A stretch of 64,000 nt of DNA from Massilia sp. H-1 (GTDB lineage Bacteria; Pseudomonadota; Gammaproteobacteria; Burkholderiales; Burkholderiaceae_D): the NCBI GenBank assembly GCA_024703915.1, contig CP087969.1, positions 3,782,001-3,846,000 of the forward strand, read 5' to 3'. This document shows positions 43,266 through 54,895 of the stretch, piece after piece (the stretch's first letter is position 1; every line of letters starts with the position of its first letter). The notes below the pieces were generated by a model. It had not been told where the DNA came from. It did no database searches and was given only the letters and a program-made list of their open reading frames with translations. The position numbers and the translations under genes were made by a program.

Positions 43266-43945
43266 TTGAAAGTCTTGATATTTGGCGCCACCGGCATGGT
43301 CGGGCAAGGCGTCTTGCGTGAATGCCTGCTTAGGCAGCCGACGTGGAGCTGGTGCAAACCATCGGCCGCACGCCGACCGGGCAGCAGCATCCCAAGCTGC
43401 GCGAGCTGGTGCATGCCGAAATGTGGGACTACGACGCCGTGGCCCCGCAGCTGGCCGAATTCGACGCCTGCTACTTCTGCATCGGCGTGACCTCGTCCGG
43501 CCTGTCCGAAGAAAAATACACCCACCTGACCTACGACATGACGCTGGCCGCCGCCCAGGCGCTGGCGCACGTCAATCCGCAGATGGTGTTCATCTACGTG
43601 TCCGCGGCTAGCTGCCGACAGCAAGGAGCAGAGCCGCCTGATGTGGGAACGTGCGCGGCCGTACCGAAAACGCGCTGTTCAAGCTGCCGTTCCGGGGCGT
43701 GTATGTGTTCCGTCCCGGGATGATCCAGCCGCTGGACGGCATCAAGTCCAAGACCGCCGCCTACCGCCTGTTCTATTCCCTGTTCAAACCGGTGCTGCCG
43801 CTGCTGCTGCGCGGCCTTGCCGAATCAGGTGCTGACCACGCGCCAGATCGGGCAGGCGATGCTGGCCGTCACGCGCAGCGCAAGCCGCTCGCGCGTGCTG
43901 GAAACGGCCGAAATCGCCCAGCTGGGAAGGAACGCTGCCGCATGA
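43266..43945 (+). CDS. NAD(P)-binding epimerase/oxidoreductase-like protein (atypical SDR)
   Basis: About 225 residues. A TTG start at 43266 is preferred because it lies 8 bases after GAGG and begins exactly at the Rossmann motif KVLIFGATGMVGQGVLREC. Next come VELVQTIGRTPTG, DACYFCIGVTSSGLSEEKYT, QMVFIYVSA and FRGVYVFRPGMIQPLDGIKS. This is the YwnB/HTATIP2-like NAD(P)-binding pattern, with no clear Tyr-x3-Lys. Damaged GCCGGC at 43330 and 43607 and slips near 43652 and 43830 occur; repaired, it ends IAQLGRNAAA with TGA overlapping the aldo/keto reductase ATG. Substrate unknown. Confidence 0.78.
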
Positions 43946-44843
43946 ACCGGCGTGATGCCCTGTGCGCGGTGGCCATGCCAGCCTGACCGGCGTTCCCGCG
44001 TTCGCCGCGCTGGCCATGCTCACGCGCCGCGTGCCGTCGTCCGGCGAGCTGCTGCCCGTGATTGGCCTTGGCACCTGGCAGACCTTCAATGTCGGCCACA
44101 AGGCGGCCGACCGCGCCGAGCTCGAACTGGTGCTCAAGGAATTCGTCGCCCTCGGCGGCCGGGTGCTCGACTCGTCGCCGATGTACGGCGCGGCCGAGCA
44201 GGTCGCGGGCGACCTGGCGGCGGCACTGGGCGTGCGCAGGAAGCTGTTTGTCGCCTCCAAGGTGTGGAGCACCGACAAGGCAGGGCTTAAGCATGCGCCA
44301 GATGGACGAATCGATGACCAAGCTGCGCGCGCGCCCGATCGACCTGATGCAGGTCCATAACATGCAGGACGCCGAACTCCATCTGGAGACCCTGCGCGAC
44401 TGGAAGCGGCGCGGCGTGGTGCGCTACATCGGCGTCACCCATTACACCGCCAATGAGCACGAGGCGATGGCAAGGCTGATCGCCTCCGAGACGGTCGACT
44501 TCATTCAGATTAATTATTCGGTCGGCGAACGCCAGGCCGAGCAGCGCCTGCTGCCGCTGGCGCGCGAGCGCGGCGTGGCGGTGATCGCCAACCGGCCCTT
44601 CATCGGCGGCGACGTGTTCCGGCGCCTGCGCAACAGGCCCCCTGCTTAAGCATGGGCTTAGCTGAGATCGACTGCAGCAACTGGGCCCAGCTGCTGCTCA
44701 AGTTCGTGGTGTCGCATCCCGCAGTGACCTGCGCCATTCCCGCCACCAGCAAGCTCGATCACCTGCGCGAGAACATGCAGGCCGGTTTCGGCCGCATGCC
44801 CGACGAAAAGCAGCGCGCATCGCGCGCTCCGTCGCTCGGCTGA
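43942..44843 (+). CDS. Aldo/keto reductase with N-terminal signal-like segment
   Basis: About 300 residues. The start MNRRDAL then LTGVPAFAALAML looks like a twin-arginine-type or hydrophobic leader, so export is possible. The AKR barrel follows: LLPVIGLGTWQTFNVG, GGRVLDSSPMYGAAEQVAGD (catalytic Asp and Tyr), KLFVASKVWST (Lys), IDLMQVHNMQD (His region), YIGVTHYTANEHEAM and FIQINYSVGERQAEQRLLPL. The NADP end has VTCAIPATSKLDHLRENMQA. Damaged sites at 44287 and 44645 and a slip near 43980 break it. TGATG couples it to the next small gene. Confidence 0.88.
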
Positions 44844-45174
44844 TGGCGCGCCGCTGGCATCACAATGTGTACGTGATCGAGCTGGCGCAGGACGTGTGGT
44901 ACGAACCGCGCTTTCGCAAATCGAATCCCGACTACGTGCGCGGCAAGCCGTGCGTGTACGTGGGGATGACCGGGCTCAGTCCCGACCTGCGCTTCGACAA
45001 GCACAAGGCCTAAGGCATCCAGGCCAACAAGTTCGTCCAGGAGTACGGCCTGCGCCTGCTGCCGGAGCTGTACGGGGTGTACAACCCGATGCCGTACAAG
45101 GGCGCGGCCGAGATGGAAGTGGAACTGGCGATCGGCTTGCGCGAAAAGCCGCTTACGGCGTCTGGCAAGCCTGA
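44843..45174 (+). CDS. Small GIY-YIG-like protein
   Basis: About 110 residues, MARRWHHNVYVIELAQDVWY, then KPCVYVGMTGL, LRFDKHKAGI and ANKFVQEYGLRLLPELYGVY. The pair VYVIEL ... CVYVGMTG with a following H-K-x-G resembles the GIY-YIG nuclease core, but the usual catalytic Arg and Glu cannot be placed with certainty. The TAA at 45011 is probably a damaged GCCGGC-like site, and a slip near 45153 precedes the end AYGVWQA. It overlaps the aldo/keto reductase stop by one base, which suggests cotranscription. Function unknown. Confidence 0.6.
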
Positions 45175-45183
45175 GCGGAATCG

Positions 45184-45832
45184 CTAGCGCACGCTCTCGA
45201 GCAGGAACGAAGGCTGGCGGCAGCTGCTGTAGGAGCGCTTGATTTCGCCGTTGCTGCAGCTGCGCGACTGGCCGCTCTTGTCGAAGCAGGCGTGAATCTC
45301 GCGCAGGAAGCGTCCGCCGCCGCTGCAGAAGGGCAGCACCGAATCGCGCGCCATGCCCGGATTGACGGACCTGAAGGCCTGCACGAACTCCGAATTCGAA
45401 ACGCGTACCGGCTGGTCCGGCTGCTGGAACTGCCGTGGAATGGCCACCTGGTCCTTGAGGCGCGAAGACAGCGCGAAATACGCCGCCGGATCGAGCCCGG
45501 AACAGGTGCCGTGCTTTTTCCATTCGTGGCCGATCAGTTTTTCCGACGGGTAGATGGCGGCATACCTGGCCCGCACCGCGCCGGACAGTGGCTCGCGCGA
45601 GCATTCCTCAGGATAGCCCGCCTCATACTGCGGCCACAGGCCGTGCAGCACGAAGCCGAGCTTGCGGCCGCTGTCGCACTGGTCCGGATCGCGGTTGGTG
45701 GCGCAGTATGACGGCGACCAGGACAGCGCGACTGCGTAGTAGTCGAAGCGGCCAGGCGGGTCGTTGCGGGCCTGGGCCACTGCGCTCACACCGAGCAGGG
45801 CGATCAACAAGAACTTGCAGGTATGCGCGCAT
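45184..45832 (-). CDS. Ribonuclease T2 family protein, exported
   Basis: Endoribonuclease of about 215 residues. A short leader (MRAYLQ then LLIALLGVSAVAQA, with one slip near 45810) indicates periplasmic or secreted location. Both conserved active-site boxes are intact: LGFVLHGLWPQYEAGYPEEC (CAS I, first His) and KLIGHEWKKHGTCSGLDPAA (CAS II, Glu and His). Further Cys residues (CSREPLS, CSGGG, CFDKSG, CSNGE) would form disulfides. It ends RQPSFLLESVR. It lies just downstream of rng on the same strand and converges on the GIY-YIG-like gene with a 9-base gap. Confidence 0.92.
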
Positions 45833-45840
45833 GGACATCC

Positions 45841-47308
<1,468 letters not shown>

Positions 47309-47378
47309 TGTTCGGTAACACCGTGCCTAGTGTGCAAGCCACGATCATACACGGGCAGGGCGGTGCCGGGGGGCAGTG

Positions 47379-48005
47379 TTACGCGAGCGGGATGCTTAGG
47401 CCTGGCGCAGCAGTTTGGCCGTTTCGTACAGCGGCAAACCCATGATGCCCGAGTGGCTGCCGTCGATGTGCTCGACGAACAGCGCGGCCAGGCCCTGGAT
47501 GCCGTAGCCGCCAGCCTTGTCGTAAGGCTCGGGCGTGGCGCAGTAAGCCTTGATCGAGGCGGGCGACAAGGTGGCAAAGCGCACCTGCGACACCTGCGTG
47601 ATCTGCTCGCACATGTCGGCATGCTGCACTGCGATAGAAGTCAGGACCTGGTGGGTGCGGCCGGACAGGCGTTCGAGCATGGCGACCGCTTCGGCGTTGG
47701 TGGCCTACTTGCCGAGGATCTCGCCGTCGATGGTGACGGTGGTGTCGGCGGCCAGTACAGGGGCGTACCGTCAGGCGGCGGTTCTGCACCATGGACCAGG
47801 CAAAGGCGGCTTTTTCGAGCGAGACGCGGGCCACGTAATCGATGGCCGCTTCGCCGGGATGGACAATTTCGGTGACGTCGGGACCGCGCACGGTGTCGTT
47901 GCGCAGCATGAGCAGCTCGAATTCGACGCCGATCTGGCGCAGCAATTCACGCCGCCGGGGACTCTTGGAAGCGAGGTAAATCTTCTTGTCGATCAGTTTT
48001 CTCAT
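47379..48005 (-). CDS. maf: Maf-like nucleotide pyrophosphatase (dTTP/UTP type)
   Basis: House-cleaning nucleotide pyrophosphatase, about 205 residues. Start [20 protein letters not shown] shows the SxSPRR phosphate-binding signature. Next is [14 protein letters not shown] (K82-type Lys), the acidic site [17 protein letters not shown] (after a slip near 47762), and [20 protein letters not shown] with the conserved [10 protein letters not shown]. The TAA at 47396 is a damaged GCCGGC; repaired, it ends RQAGIPLA with TAA at 47379-47381. Follows rlmH on the minus strand. Confidence 0.93.
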   Translation of the reverse strand: MRKLIDKKIYLASKSPRRRELLRQIGVEFELLMLRNDTVRGPDVTEIVHPGEAAIDYVARVSLEKAAFAWSMVQNRRLTVRPCTGRRHHRHHRRRDPRQVGHQRRSGRHARTPVRPHPPGPDFYRSAACRHVRADHAGVAGALCHLVARLDQGLLRHARALRQGWRLRHPGPGRAVRRAHRRQPLGHHGFAAVRNGQTAAPGLSIPLA

Positions 48006-48021
48006 CGAATTTCCGGATAAG

Positions 48022-48497
48022 TCAGACGCGATGATAAGGGTGATTCTGCGTGATCGACCACGCCCTATACAATTGCTCTGCAAGCATAACACGCACAATG
48101 CCATGCGGGAGCGTCATAGAGGAAATTCGAATCAAACCTTCGGCCCTGGCCTTCAATTCCGGGTCCAGACCGTCCGCCCCGCCAATCAGGAAGGCCGTGT
48201 CGCGGCCATCCTGTTGCCAGTTCATTAACTGTTGGGAGAGACCGACGCTGGTCAGGTCCTTGCCGCGCTCATCGAGGGCGATGATGCGCAAGTTCTTGGT
48301 CGGAAGGGCCGCCTCGATGCGCTCGCGTTCGAGCGCCATCGCGGTGGCGGCGGTCTTGCTGCCGGAGCGCTCGACCGGCTTGATTTCCTTGAGCACGATG
48401 CGCAGCTCGGGCGGCATGCGCTTCGTGTACTCGGTAAAGCCGGTCTCGATCCAGGCTTAAGCATCTTGTGGCCGACCGCAGCAATGATGAGCTGCAT
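48022..48497 (-). CDS. rlmH: 23S rRNA (pseudouridine1915-N3)-methyltransferase RlmH
   Basis: SPOUT methyltransferase of 156-158 residues. Start [12 protein letters not shown], then [16 protein letters not shown] after a damaged GCCGGC at 48457. The SAM knot has [40 protein letters not shown] and [20 protein letters not shown], ending QNHPYHRV, which is the strictly conserved RlmH C-terminus. Six bases separate it from the upstream rsfS stop. Confidence 0.97.
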
Positions 48498-48503
48498 TGA
48501 CGC

Positions 48504-49213
48504 TTACTCTTCGGTCTTCTTGACGCGCTTGATGACCTTTTTGACGGGTACCGCGTCCGCAGGCGCCTTGACGGCCGCTTTTTGGCTGCCGCGCGCTTCG
48601 GTGGCAATTCCTTCAGTGCCTTGACCGCTGCCGCTTCCGACTTGGTTGGCGCGACTTTCACGACCTTGCTCGGCCGGGGTGGCGGCTTTTTTGGCTGGTG
48701 CGCGTTTTGGCTTGTCTTCGGCCACTTTTTGGTGGCAGCGGACGGCTTCGCAGCCGTCCCTTTACGCTCGCGCACCGGTTTGACTTCCGGCGCTTCCTGG
48801 GTCGAAGCGAGGTGCTTGGACTTCGGTTTTTTCTCGGCCGCTTCGGCTGCTTCCGGGGTCGACTTGCGCTTGGCGGCGCCCAGCTTGACCGGCTTGTCGC
48901 CCCAGATTTCTTCCAGGCGGTAGTACTGGCGGATCATCGCTGCATGATGTGGACGATCATGTCGCCCAGATCGACCAGGACCCATTCGCCGGTGTCTTCA
49001 CCCTCGATGCCGACCACGTCGCCGCCTAACTTCCTTGACCTTGTCACGGACCGAAGCGGCCAGCGCTTTGGTCTGGCGGTTCGAGGTGCCCGAGGCAACG
49101 GCGATACGGTCGAAAAGGCTGGTCAGGTGCACGGTGTCGAACACCTGGATGTCCTGGGCCTTGACGTCTTCGAGCGCATCGACGACGAGAGTTTGAAGTT
49201 TTTTGATATCCAT
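48504..49213 (-). CDS. rsfS: Ribosome silencing factor RsfS with extended basic C-terminal tail
   Basis: Binds L14 and blocks subunit joining in starvation. The core (residues 1-115) is standard: [56 protein letters not shown] and IRQYYRLEEIWG. After this, where most family members end, a Lys/Ala/Pro/Glu-rich tail of about 115 residues follows (AAEKKPKSKHLAST, EDKPKRAPAKKAATPAEQG) and ends KKVIKRVKKTEE. Slips near 49027, 48945, 48735 and 48585 break it. The ATG overlaps the nadD stop (TAATG). Confidence 0.9.
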
Positions 49214-49866
49214 TAGATTTTGTATAGATTATGTTGTTGAATATAGTCTAGCACTACCGGGGAGATAAGCGAGTTCGCCGATTCTCCGCGTTGTAACGCC
49301 GCACGGACCTGGGTGGCTGAGATGTCCACATCCAGCGTCTGTGCCAGGTAAGTGTGGCCAGACGGGGTACTGCGAAGCTGATCCAGGCTCCCCTGGCGCA
49401 GTAAAAATTCTTGTGCAACGGTCGGCAGGCAACGCCGCTTCCAGCCAGTGAATAACCGGGGCGTGCCGCCACGCCGATATGGGCCAGCCCGAACAGCGCG
49501 CGCCAGTCGCGCCAGGTATCGAGCTGCAGCAACTGGTCGGCGCCCATGATGAACACCAGCGATGCATCCGGCCCCACGTCGGCGCGCACATTGCGCAGCG
49601 TATCGATCGTGTAGGTCGGCGTGGTGCGCTCGATCTCCTGGCGGTCTACCGCCACGCGCATGCCGCTGTCGCGAAACGCCAGTTCGAGCATGGCGACGCG
49701 GTCATCGGCACTGGCGCGCAGGCCGTTCTTTTGCCACGGCTTGCTTGGCCGGGATAATGCGCAACTGATCGGGTTGCAGCAAGGTGTAAAACAGATTTGC
49801 CAGCGCCACGTGGCCATGATGCACCGGGTCGTAACTGCCGCCCAGCAGTGCAACGCAAAACGTCAC
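49213..49866 (-). CDS. nadD: Nicotinate-nucleotide adenylyltransferase
   Basis: Makes NaAD in NAD synthesis, about 215 residues. A GTG start at 49866 gives [20 protein letters not shown], the GGSFDPxHxGH nucleotidyltransferase motif with Tyr for Phe. Later parts: [32 protein letters not shown] and [20 protein letters not shown], the NadD GxD-x-L motif. The ISTxxR motif is seen as [20 protein letters not shown], and the end is [12 protein letters not shown]. Slips near 49737 and 49435 break it. The GTG overlaps the hemF TGA by 4 bases (GTGA). Confidence 0.95.
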
Positions 49867-50774
49867 GTCGCGAGCCAGTCGCGGTGGACCAGGAAGTCGG
49901 TGTACAAGGCCGCTTCCGGACTGCCTGCTTCCAGGCTTCCAGTCGTAGCGCCATTTGACGATCGGCGGCATCGACATCAGGATCGCCTCGGTCCGGCCGC
50001 CCGACTGCAGGCCGAACAGCGTGCCGCGGTCGAACACCAGATTGAATTCGACATAGCGTCCGCGCCGGTAAGCCTGGAAATCGCGTTCGCGTTCGCCGTA
50101 CGGCGTGTCCTTGCGCGCGGTCAGGATCGGCAGGTAGGCGCCAATGAAACTGTCGCCGACGCTTTGCACCATCGCGTAACTGGCGTCGAAGCCGGGCGCG
50201 TTGAAGTCGTCGAAGAAGATCCCGCCTACGCCGCGCGGTTCCTTGCAGGTGCTTGAGATAGAAATACTCGTCGCACCACTTCTTGTAGCGCGTGCAGGTC
50301 GTCGCCGAACGGGGCGAGCGCATCGCGGCAGCTGCGGTGGAAGTGGCGCGTGTCGTCTGCATTGCCGTAGTACGGGGTCAGGTCCATACCGCCGCCGAAC
50401 CACCAGACCGGGTCTTGCCCCTCGGCGGTGGTGGTGAAGAAGCGCACGTTCATGTGCACCGTCGGCGCGTAGGGATTGCGCGGATGGATCACCAGCGACA
50501 CGCCCATCGCTTCCCACGAGCGGCCTGCCAGTTCCGGGCGGTAGGCTGCAGCCGATGGCGGCAGATTGGCGCCCATCACGTGCGAGAAGTTCACGCCGCC
50601 GCGTTCGATGACATTGCCTTCCTCGATCAGGCGCGAAATGCCGCCGCCGCCTTCGGGGCGTTCCCACGCATCGCGCAGGAATGGCTTGCCGTCGACCGCT
50701 TCCAGCGCTTGCACAATGCGCGACTGAAGATCGAGGAGCCAGGCCTTGACGGCCGCAGGGGAGGGGGATGACAT
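49863..50774 (-). CDS. hemF: Oxygen-dependent coproporphyrinogen-III oxidase
   Basis: Haem synthesis: oxidative decarboxylation of coproporphyrinogen III. About 303 residues: [64 protein letters not shown] (conserved acidic/His active-site stretch), [25 protein letters not shown], and [20 protein letters not shown] with ILMSMPP, then a C-terminal [14 protein letters not shown]. Slips near 50285, 50245 and 49935 break it. First gene of the compact hemF-nadD-rsfS-rlmH-maf-rng run. Confidence 0.97.
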
Positions 50775-50857
50775 TCTGCCGGATCAGGAAATAAAAATTG
50801 AGGGCGAATTGTACACTGTCCGGCTATTTTATGATATAGCGCCGCCCCTGGCGCGCT

Positions 50858-51226
50858 TTACGGTGCTGTGTGGCACACCGCTTCGATGTTGTGGCCGTCC
50901 GGGTCGAGCACGAAGGCGCCGTAGTAATTGGGGTGGTAGTGGGCGCGCACGCCGGGCGCACCGTTGTCGCGCTTGCGCTACCTTGAGCGCCGCTTCGTAG
51001 AAGGCATCGACGATGGCGCGCGAGGCCACGCCGAAGGCCAGGTGGGTCGGAGGCTGATTGGGTGTGCTTAAGCCGCTATCCAGAAATCGGGCTTGCGGTT
51101 CTCGCCAAAGCCTACCGCGTTGGGTACTTCCATGATGATCGCGTAGTTAATCGGGGCAAGCGCGGCGTTGTAGAAGGCCTTGCTCTTTTCAAAATCGCTG
51201 ACAACGATACCGGTGTGATCGATCAT
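50858..51226 (-). CDS. VOC family (glyoxalase/bleomycin resistance-like) protein
   Basis: About 122 residues of a single vicinal-oxygen-chelate domain: MIDHTGIVVSDFEKSKAFYN with the first metal His, then PTHLAFGVASRAIVDAFYEA with the second His position, and YGAFVLDPDGHNIEAVCHTA with the D-P-D-G-H-N-I-E metal Glu. Damaged GCCGGC at 51067 and a slip near 50980 break it. A strong ribosome site (GGAGGAAG) precedes ATG 51226. Metal binding is likely; substrate unknown. Confidence 0.88.
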
Positions 51227-51313
51227 GCTTCCTCCAGGTGAGTAACTAATTGATAAGCTTGCCTATTCTATGCCGCTTTTCAGGTGACGTTCCCGTTAGT
51301 TAGTGACAGCTGC

Positions 51314-51425
51314 TCCGTCGTCCTCGCGTAGGCGGGGACCCATTGCGCCTATGAACATTTGTAACGCTATTCGAAGGCGCTATGGGTCACCGCGGGGGCG
51401 CTGAGCCCTCCGCGAGGACGATGTG
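51314..51425. repeat. Intergenic imperfect inverted repeat
   Basis: The left arm GTCGTCCTCGCG (about 51316) continues into GGCGGGGACCCATTGCGCC. The right arm carries the reverse complement in order: GGCGCTATGGGTCACCGCGG, then CCTCCGCGAGGACGA ending near 51423. The arms differ by a few bases and a 10-base insertion. It sits downstream of the subtilisin gene and upstream of the VOC gene; such CGCG-AGGACGA repeats look like dispersed intergenic elements. A terminator role is possible. Confidence 0.6.
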
Positions 51426-51437
51426 GTGGCACGCTTC

Positions 51438-52643
51438 TTACGCCGACTGCGGGCACTGCACCAGCCCGGCACCCACGTCGAAGGGATCGAAGTAGGCCTT
51501 GATCTGTTCGCTGCTGGCCAGAGCCAGTACAGCCTACTGATCAGGTTGAAGCCGTTGAGCGCGTTGCGCGAAGCGAGCTGCTGCGCCCACAGGGCCGCCA
51601 CGCCTACCACGTGCGGGGTGGCCATGCTGGTGCCGCTCATGGTGCGCAGGCCGCCGCTCACCCTGGCCGACACCACCCCCACGCCCGGTCCGCTGACATT
51701 GGCGCCCGTGTTGGAGAACGCCGCTGTCATGTAGCCTAGTGCATGATTCGCCCAGCGCCGCGACCGACACGATGCCCTCGGCAATGGCGGGCGGACTGAC
51801 CACGACTTCGAAATCGGGGTCCTGGTCGCGCTCGCTCTCGTTGCTTACCGCGGCGACGATGAGGGTGGGGTGGGTTTGCAGGCCGCGCGCGCACGTGTTC
51901 GGCCAGGCTGTCGAACAGGCGGGTATTGGTGCGATAACCTTCCAGCGCGCGAGGTGGCCAGTTCGATCGGCATGCTTAAGCATCGGTCAGTTGCTTGACG
52001 TAGCCGCCGAAGTCCATACCGATCGACATGGAAATGACGTGCGCGCCTTGTTCCACCGCCCACAGCATGGCTTCGACGATGTTGTCGCTCGAACCGCCGC
52101 CGTCGCTGTCGAGCACCTTGCCGATCAGGGCGCGCGTGACGCCGGGCGCCACGCCGATGCGGATGCCGTTGACGGCGCGCCCGAAGATGGTCCCGGCGCA
52201 GTGGGTGCCATGGCCGTGACCGTCGCCATTGCCGTCGCCGGTGAAGTCCTTTTGCACCAGATCGACGCCTAAGCAAACGCCGGGTGGTTGCTGTCGATCC
52301 CGGTATCGAGCACGGCCACGACGATGCTTAAGCGCCGGTGAAGGGCGAGGTGTCGGCCGCGACCGCGTGCACGCCCCAGGTGACCGTTTGCGCGGCGATC
52401 TGGCCGCCGTCAAAATCGAAGGGAGCGACCAGCCGCATCGGCATGGCTAAGCGCCACGGCCAGTACGCCGCTGTCGCGCGTGAGGAAGGGAATGTTGCGG
52501 CGGTCGATGACCAGCGATTCGGAAAATAATTCCTGGCCCGTGCCGGGACCGGCGGCAGCGTTCGGCTGCACGGTGGCAGCCCCGCGCCAGACGTCGCGCG
52601 TGGCCAGGCTGTTGGTTCTCAAGATGATGTGCTTGCTCTTCAT
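51438..52643 (-). CDS. Subtilisin-like serine peptidase (S8 family)
   Basis: About 400 residues. The catalytic triad is complete: VVAVLDTGIDSNHPAFA (Asp), GDGHGHGTHCAGTIFG (His) and SGTSMATPHVVGVAALWAQQ (Ser). The oxyanion Asn lies in LIVAAVSNESERDQ. The N-terminus MKSKHIILRTNSLATRDVWR has no signal peptide and resembles the start of other cytoplasmic or effector-like S8 proteins that carry a short N-terminal arm. It ends DVGAGLVQCPQSA. Damaged GCCGGC at 51533, 51733, 51975, 52268, 52327 and 52446 break it. Substrate and location are unknown. Confidence 0.9.
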
Positions 52644-52738
52644 GGCTGTTCTCCCGGTGGTTGGAAACAGTCAGATCGGCGCACGGGCGGAAGGTTCGGC
52701 TGTGTTAGCGATTCATCCGCCCGCCCCGGCATTTTTGC

Positions 52739-54749
52739 CTACCAGACCTTGATTCGCGCTGCGGGCGCCAGGTACAGCTGCTGTTCAGGCCGCACATCGA
52801 ACGCGCTGTGCCACGCATCCAGATTGCGCACGGTGGCCACGCGCCACGGGGCCGGCTGGCTGCAGGGCTGCCGGCGGCCTGGCCGCGCAGCACCTGGTCG
52901 GTGCTCCTGGAAGCGCAGGCTCTCGGCGTAGGCGAGGAAGAAGCGCTGGTCGGCCGCCTTGTCGTCCGGCGCGCCGTTGCGCGCACGGGCGTTGCGGTAG
53001 GCCGCATAGGCCAGGGTCAGGCCGGTGAGGTCGGCGTGGTTGCTGTTCAGGGTGCGCTCGCCGTTCAGCGCCAGGTCGGGGAACGCCTTGTAGGCCGAAT
53101 ACTGGCGCGCCAGCGGGGCCATGGCTTGCTTGAAGTGCGCCTGATCGGCCTTGCTCCACCAGGCGCGCGGGCGGCCTTTTGCGTCGAAGCGGCTGCTTAG
53201 CCGCGTCGAGCCCGATGCCGATGAAGCGCGATGCGGGTGCCGACGGCGCCGTAGTTGGCGGCATCAGGACCATCGGCGTCAAAGAAGGGTGGCTGCAAGT
53301 CCGTCATTGGAATCGTCAGGGCATTTTGCAGCGGCATCTGGTTGATGCCGAACAGTTCGGCGCCGAGGATCCACTCCTTGCGGTCCACGGGCTGGCCGAT
53401 CTTCGCGAGCTCGTGGCGGTAGTTAAATGCCTGCACCCGCTGCACATTGCCGAAGGCGTCGTCGGCGCGCACGTCGAGTCCTTCGCTGCTGCGCCATGCA
53501 TCGGGATGGCCGATGCCGATGACCATCGCGTTCAGTTTGACGCGCGCCTGTTTGCGCGCAGTAGAAGCGCATGACAGCCAGGCGAGCGTGTCGATGCGGG
53601 CATCGAAGGCGGCGACGATCTCGCGCACCATGGCGGCCGCGCTTCTTTTGCCTTGGGCGAGAAATGGCGTTCGGCGAACAGCTGGCTTTGGCGCCCGGCA
53701 TGTCGGTGTTGGTCTGCGTGACCACGTGATCCCAGAACGGCCGGTGCAGCGACGGGCCAATGAAGATCGGATCGTAGAACGCGAAGTAGCGGTCCGAGAA
53801 CGCCTTGGGCAGAAAGCGGGCGTTCATGTTGAGCGCGTGATACTGCAGATAGTCCTGCCAGTCCTGCAGCGGAGCCGCAGCGACCAGCGCGGCGATGCCC
53901 TTGATCGCGTCCGGCTGCCAGGCGCCGATCGGCTGGCGCGCAGGCAGGCCGGCGGCATCGAAGTACGCGTCCCAGTCCAGGCCCGGTGCGCGCGTCTTGA
54001 AGTCGGCGCGGCGCCACAACGGTGCGGCCTTGGCCAGGTCGCCCGAAGCCGCCGTGGAGGCATGGGTTCGTGCGATCCGCGTTTCCAGATCGGCGATGCG
54101 GCCAGCCCGGGCTTCGGCATCGGTCACGTCGCTGCGCCGAGCAGCTCGCCGATGTAGCGGCGCAGCTGCGCGATCACGGCTTGCTGTTCGGCGTCGCTGG
54201 CCAGGTAGGTCTCCGGTCCGCCCAGCGACAGGCCGCCCTGCAGCAGATAGGGCAGATGGCGCGCAGGATTCTTCAGCCCCGGTCCGACCCACAGGCCGAA
54301 CGGATTCTCGGACGCGAAAGCGCCGAAGTTGACCGGGTCGACGTCAACCCGCAGGCGCGCGCCCAGGTAGGCCGCCAGTGCCGTCTTGTCGCGCAGGGCG
54401 GCGATCTCGTCGAGCATCGCCCGCACCGGGGCGAGGCCTTTGCGTTCGATGGTGGCCAGGTCCATTTGCGCCGCGTTGTACAGGCCGACGCGGTGCGCCG
54501 CCGCGCTGATGCCGGGGCCGCCCCTGGCCGCTTCCTGGTAGAGGGCGGCCATTTTCTCCAGATTGTCCTGGCGCAGCTGGGCGCGTGCGCCCCAGGCGTT
54601 GTAGCCGTCCGGGATGGCCGTGGCGCGTTCCCAGTCGCCGTTCGCGAAGCGGGAAAAATCGTCGCCCGGCGCGACATCGGTGGCCGCTGCGGTAAGGCAG
54701 GGTCAGGGCCGCGCGCAAGCAGCAGCACAACCAGGTGGGTGAGTTTCAT
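52739..54749 (-). CDS. M13 family peptidase homologue with degenerate zinc site
   Basis: About 670 residues of neprilysin-like fold. The leader (MKLTHLVVLLL, then a slip) suggests export. M13 landmarks are present: DDFSRFANGDWERATAIPDG, ENPFGLWVGPG, YLQYHALNMNARFLPKAFSD and KLNAMVIGIGHPDAWRSSEG, then LQPPFFDADGPDAANYGAVG. Yet the catalytic motifs are not: HExxH is read as RFIGI (about 53213-53227), ENxAD as SNHAD (53029-53044), and NAYY as NQMP. It ends YLAPAARIKVW instead of the usual C-x-VW. Damaged sites and slips lie near 52870, 53195, 53235, 53560, 53645, 54130 and 54690. A non-proteolytic paralogue is likely. Confidence 0.85.
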
Positions 54750-54895
54750 GCGACTCCTTGAGAATGGGATCAACGGAAGGGAGTGGCGATTTTGCTGCAA
54801 GCGCAGGGACGGCCGGACCGACTGTGGGGTGAAACTCCGACCCGCTGTGACGGACGGCGCAGCCAGTAGGCGGGGCGGCAGGCCTCTCTCATAGC

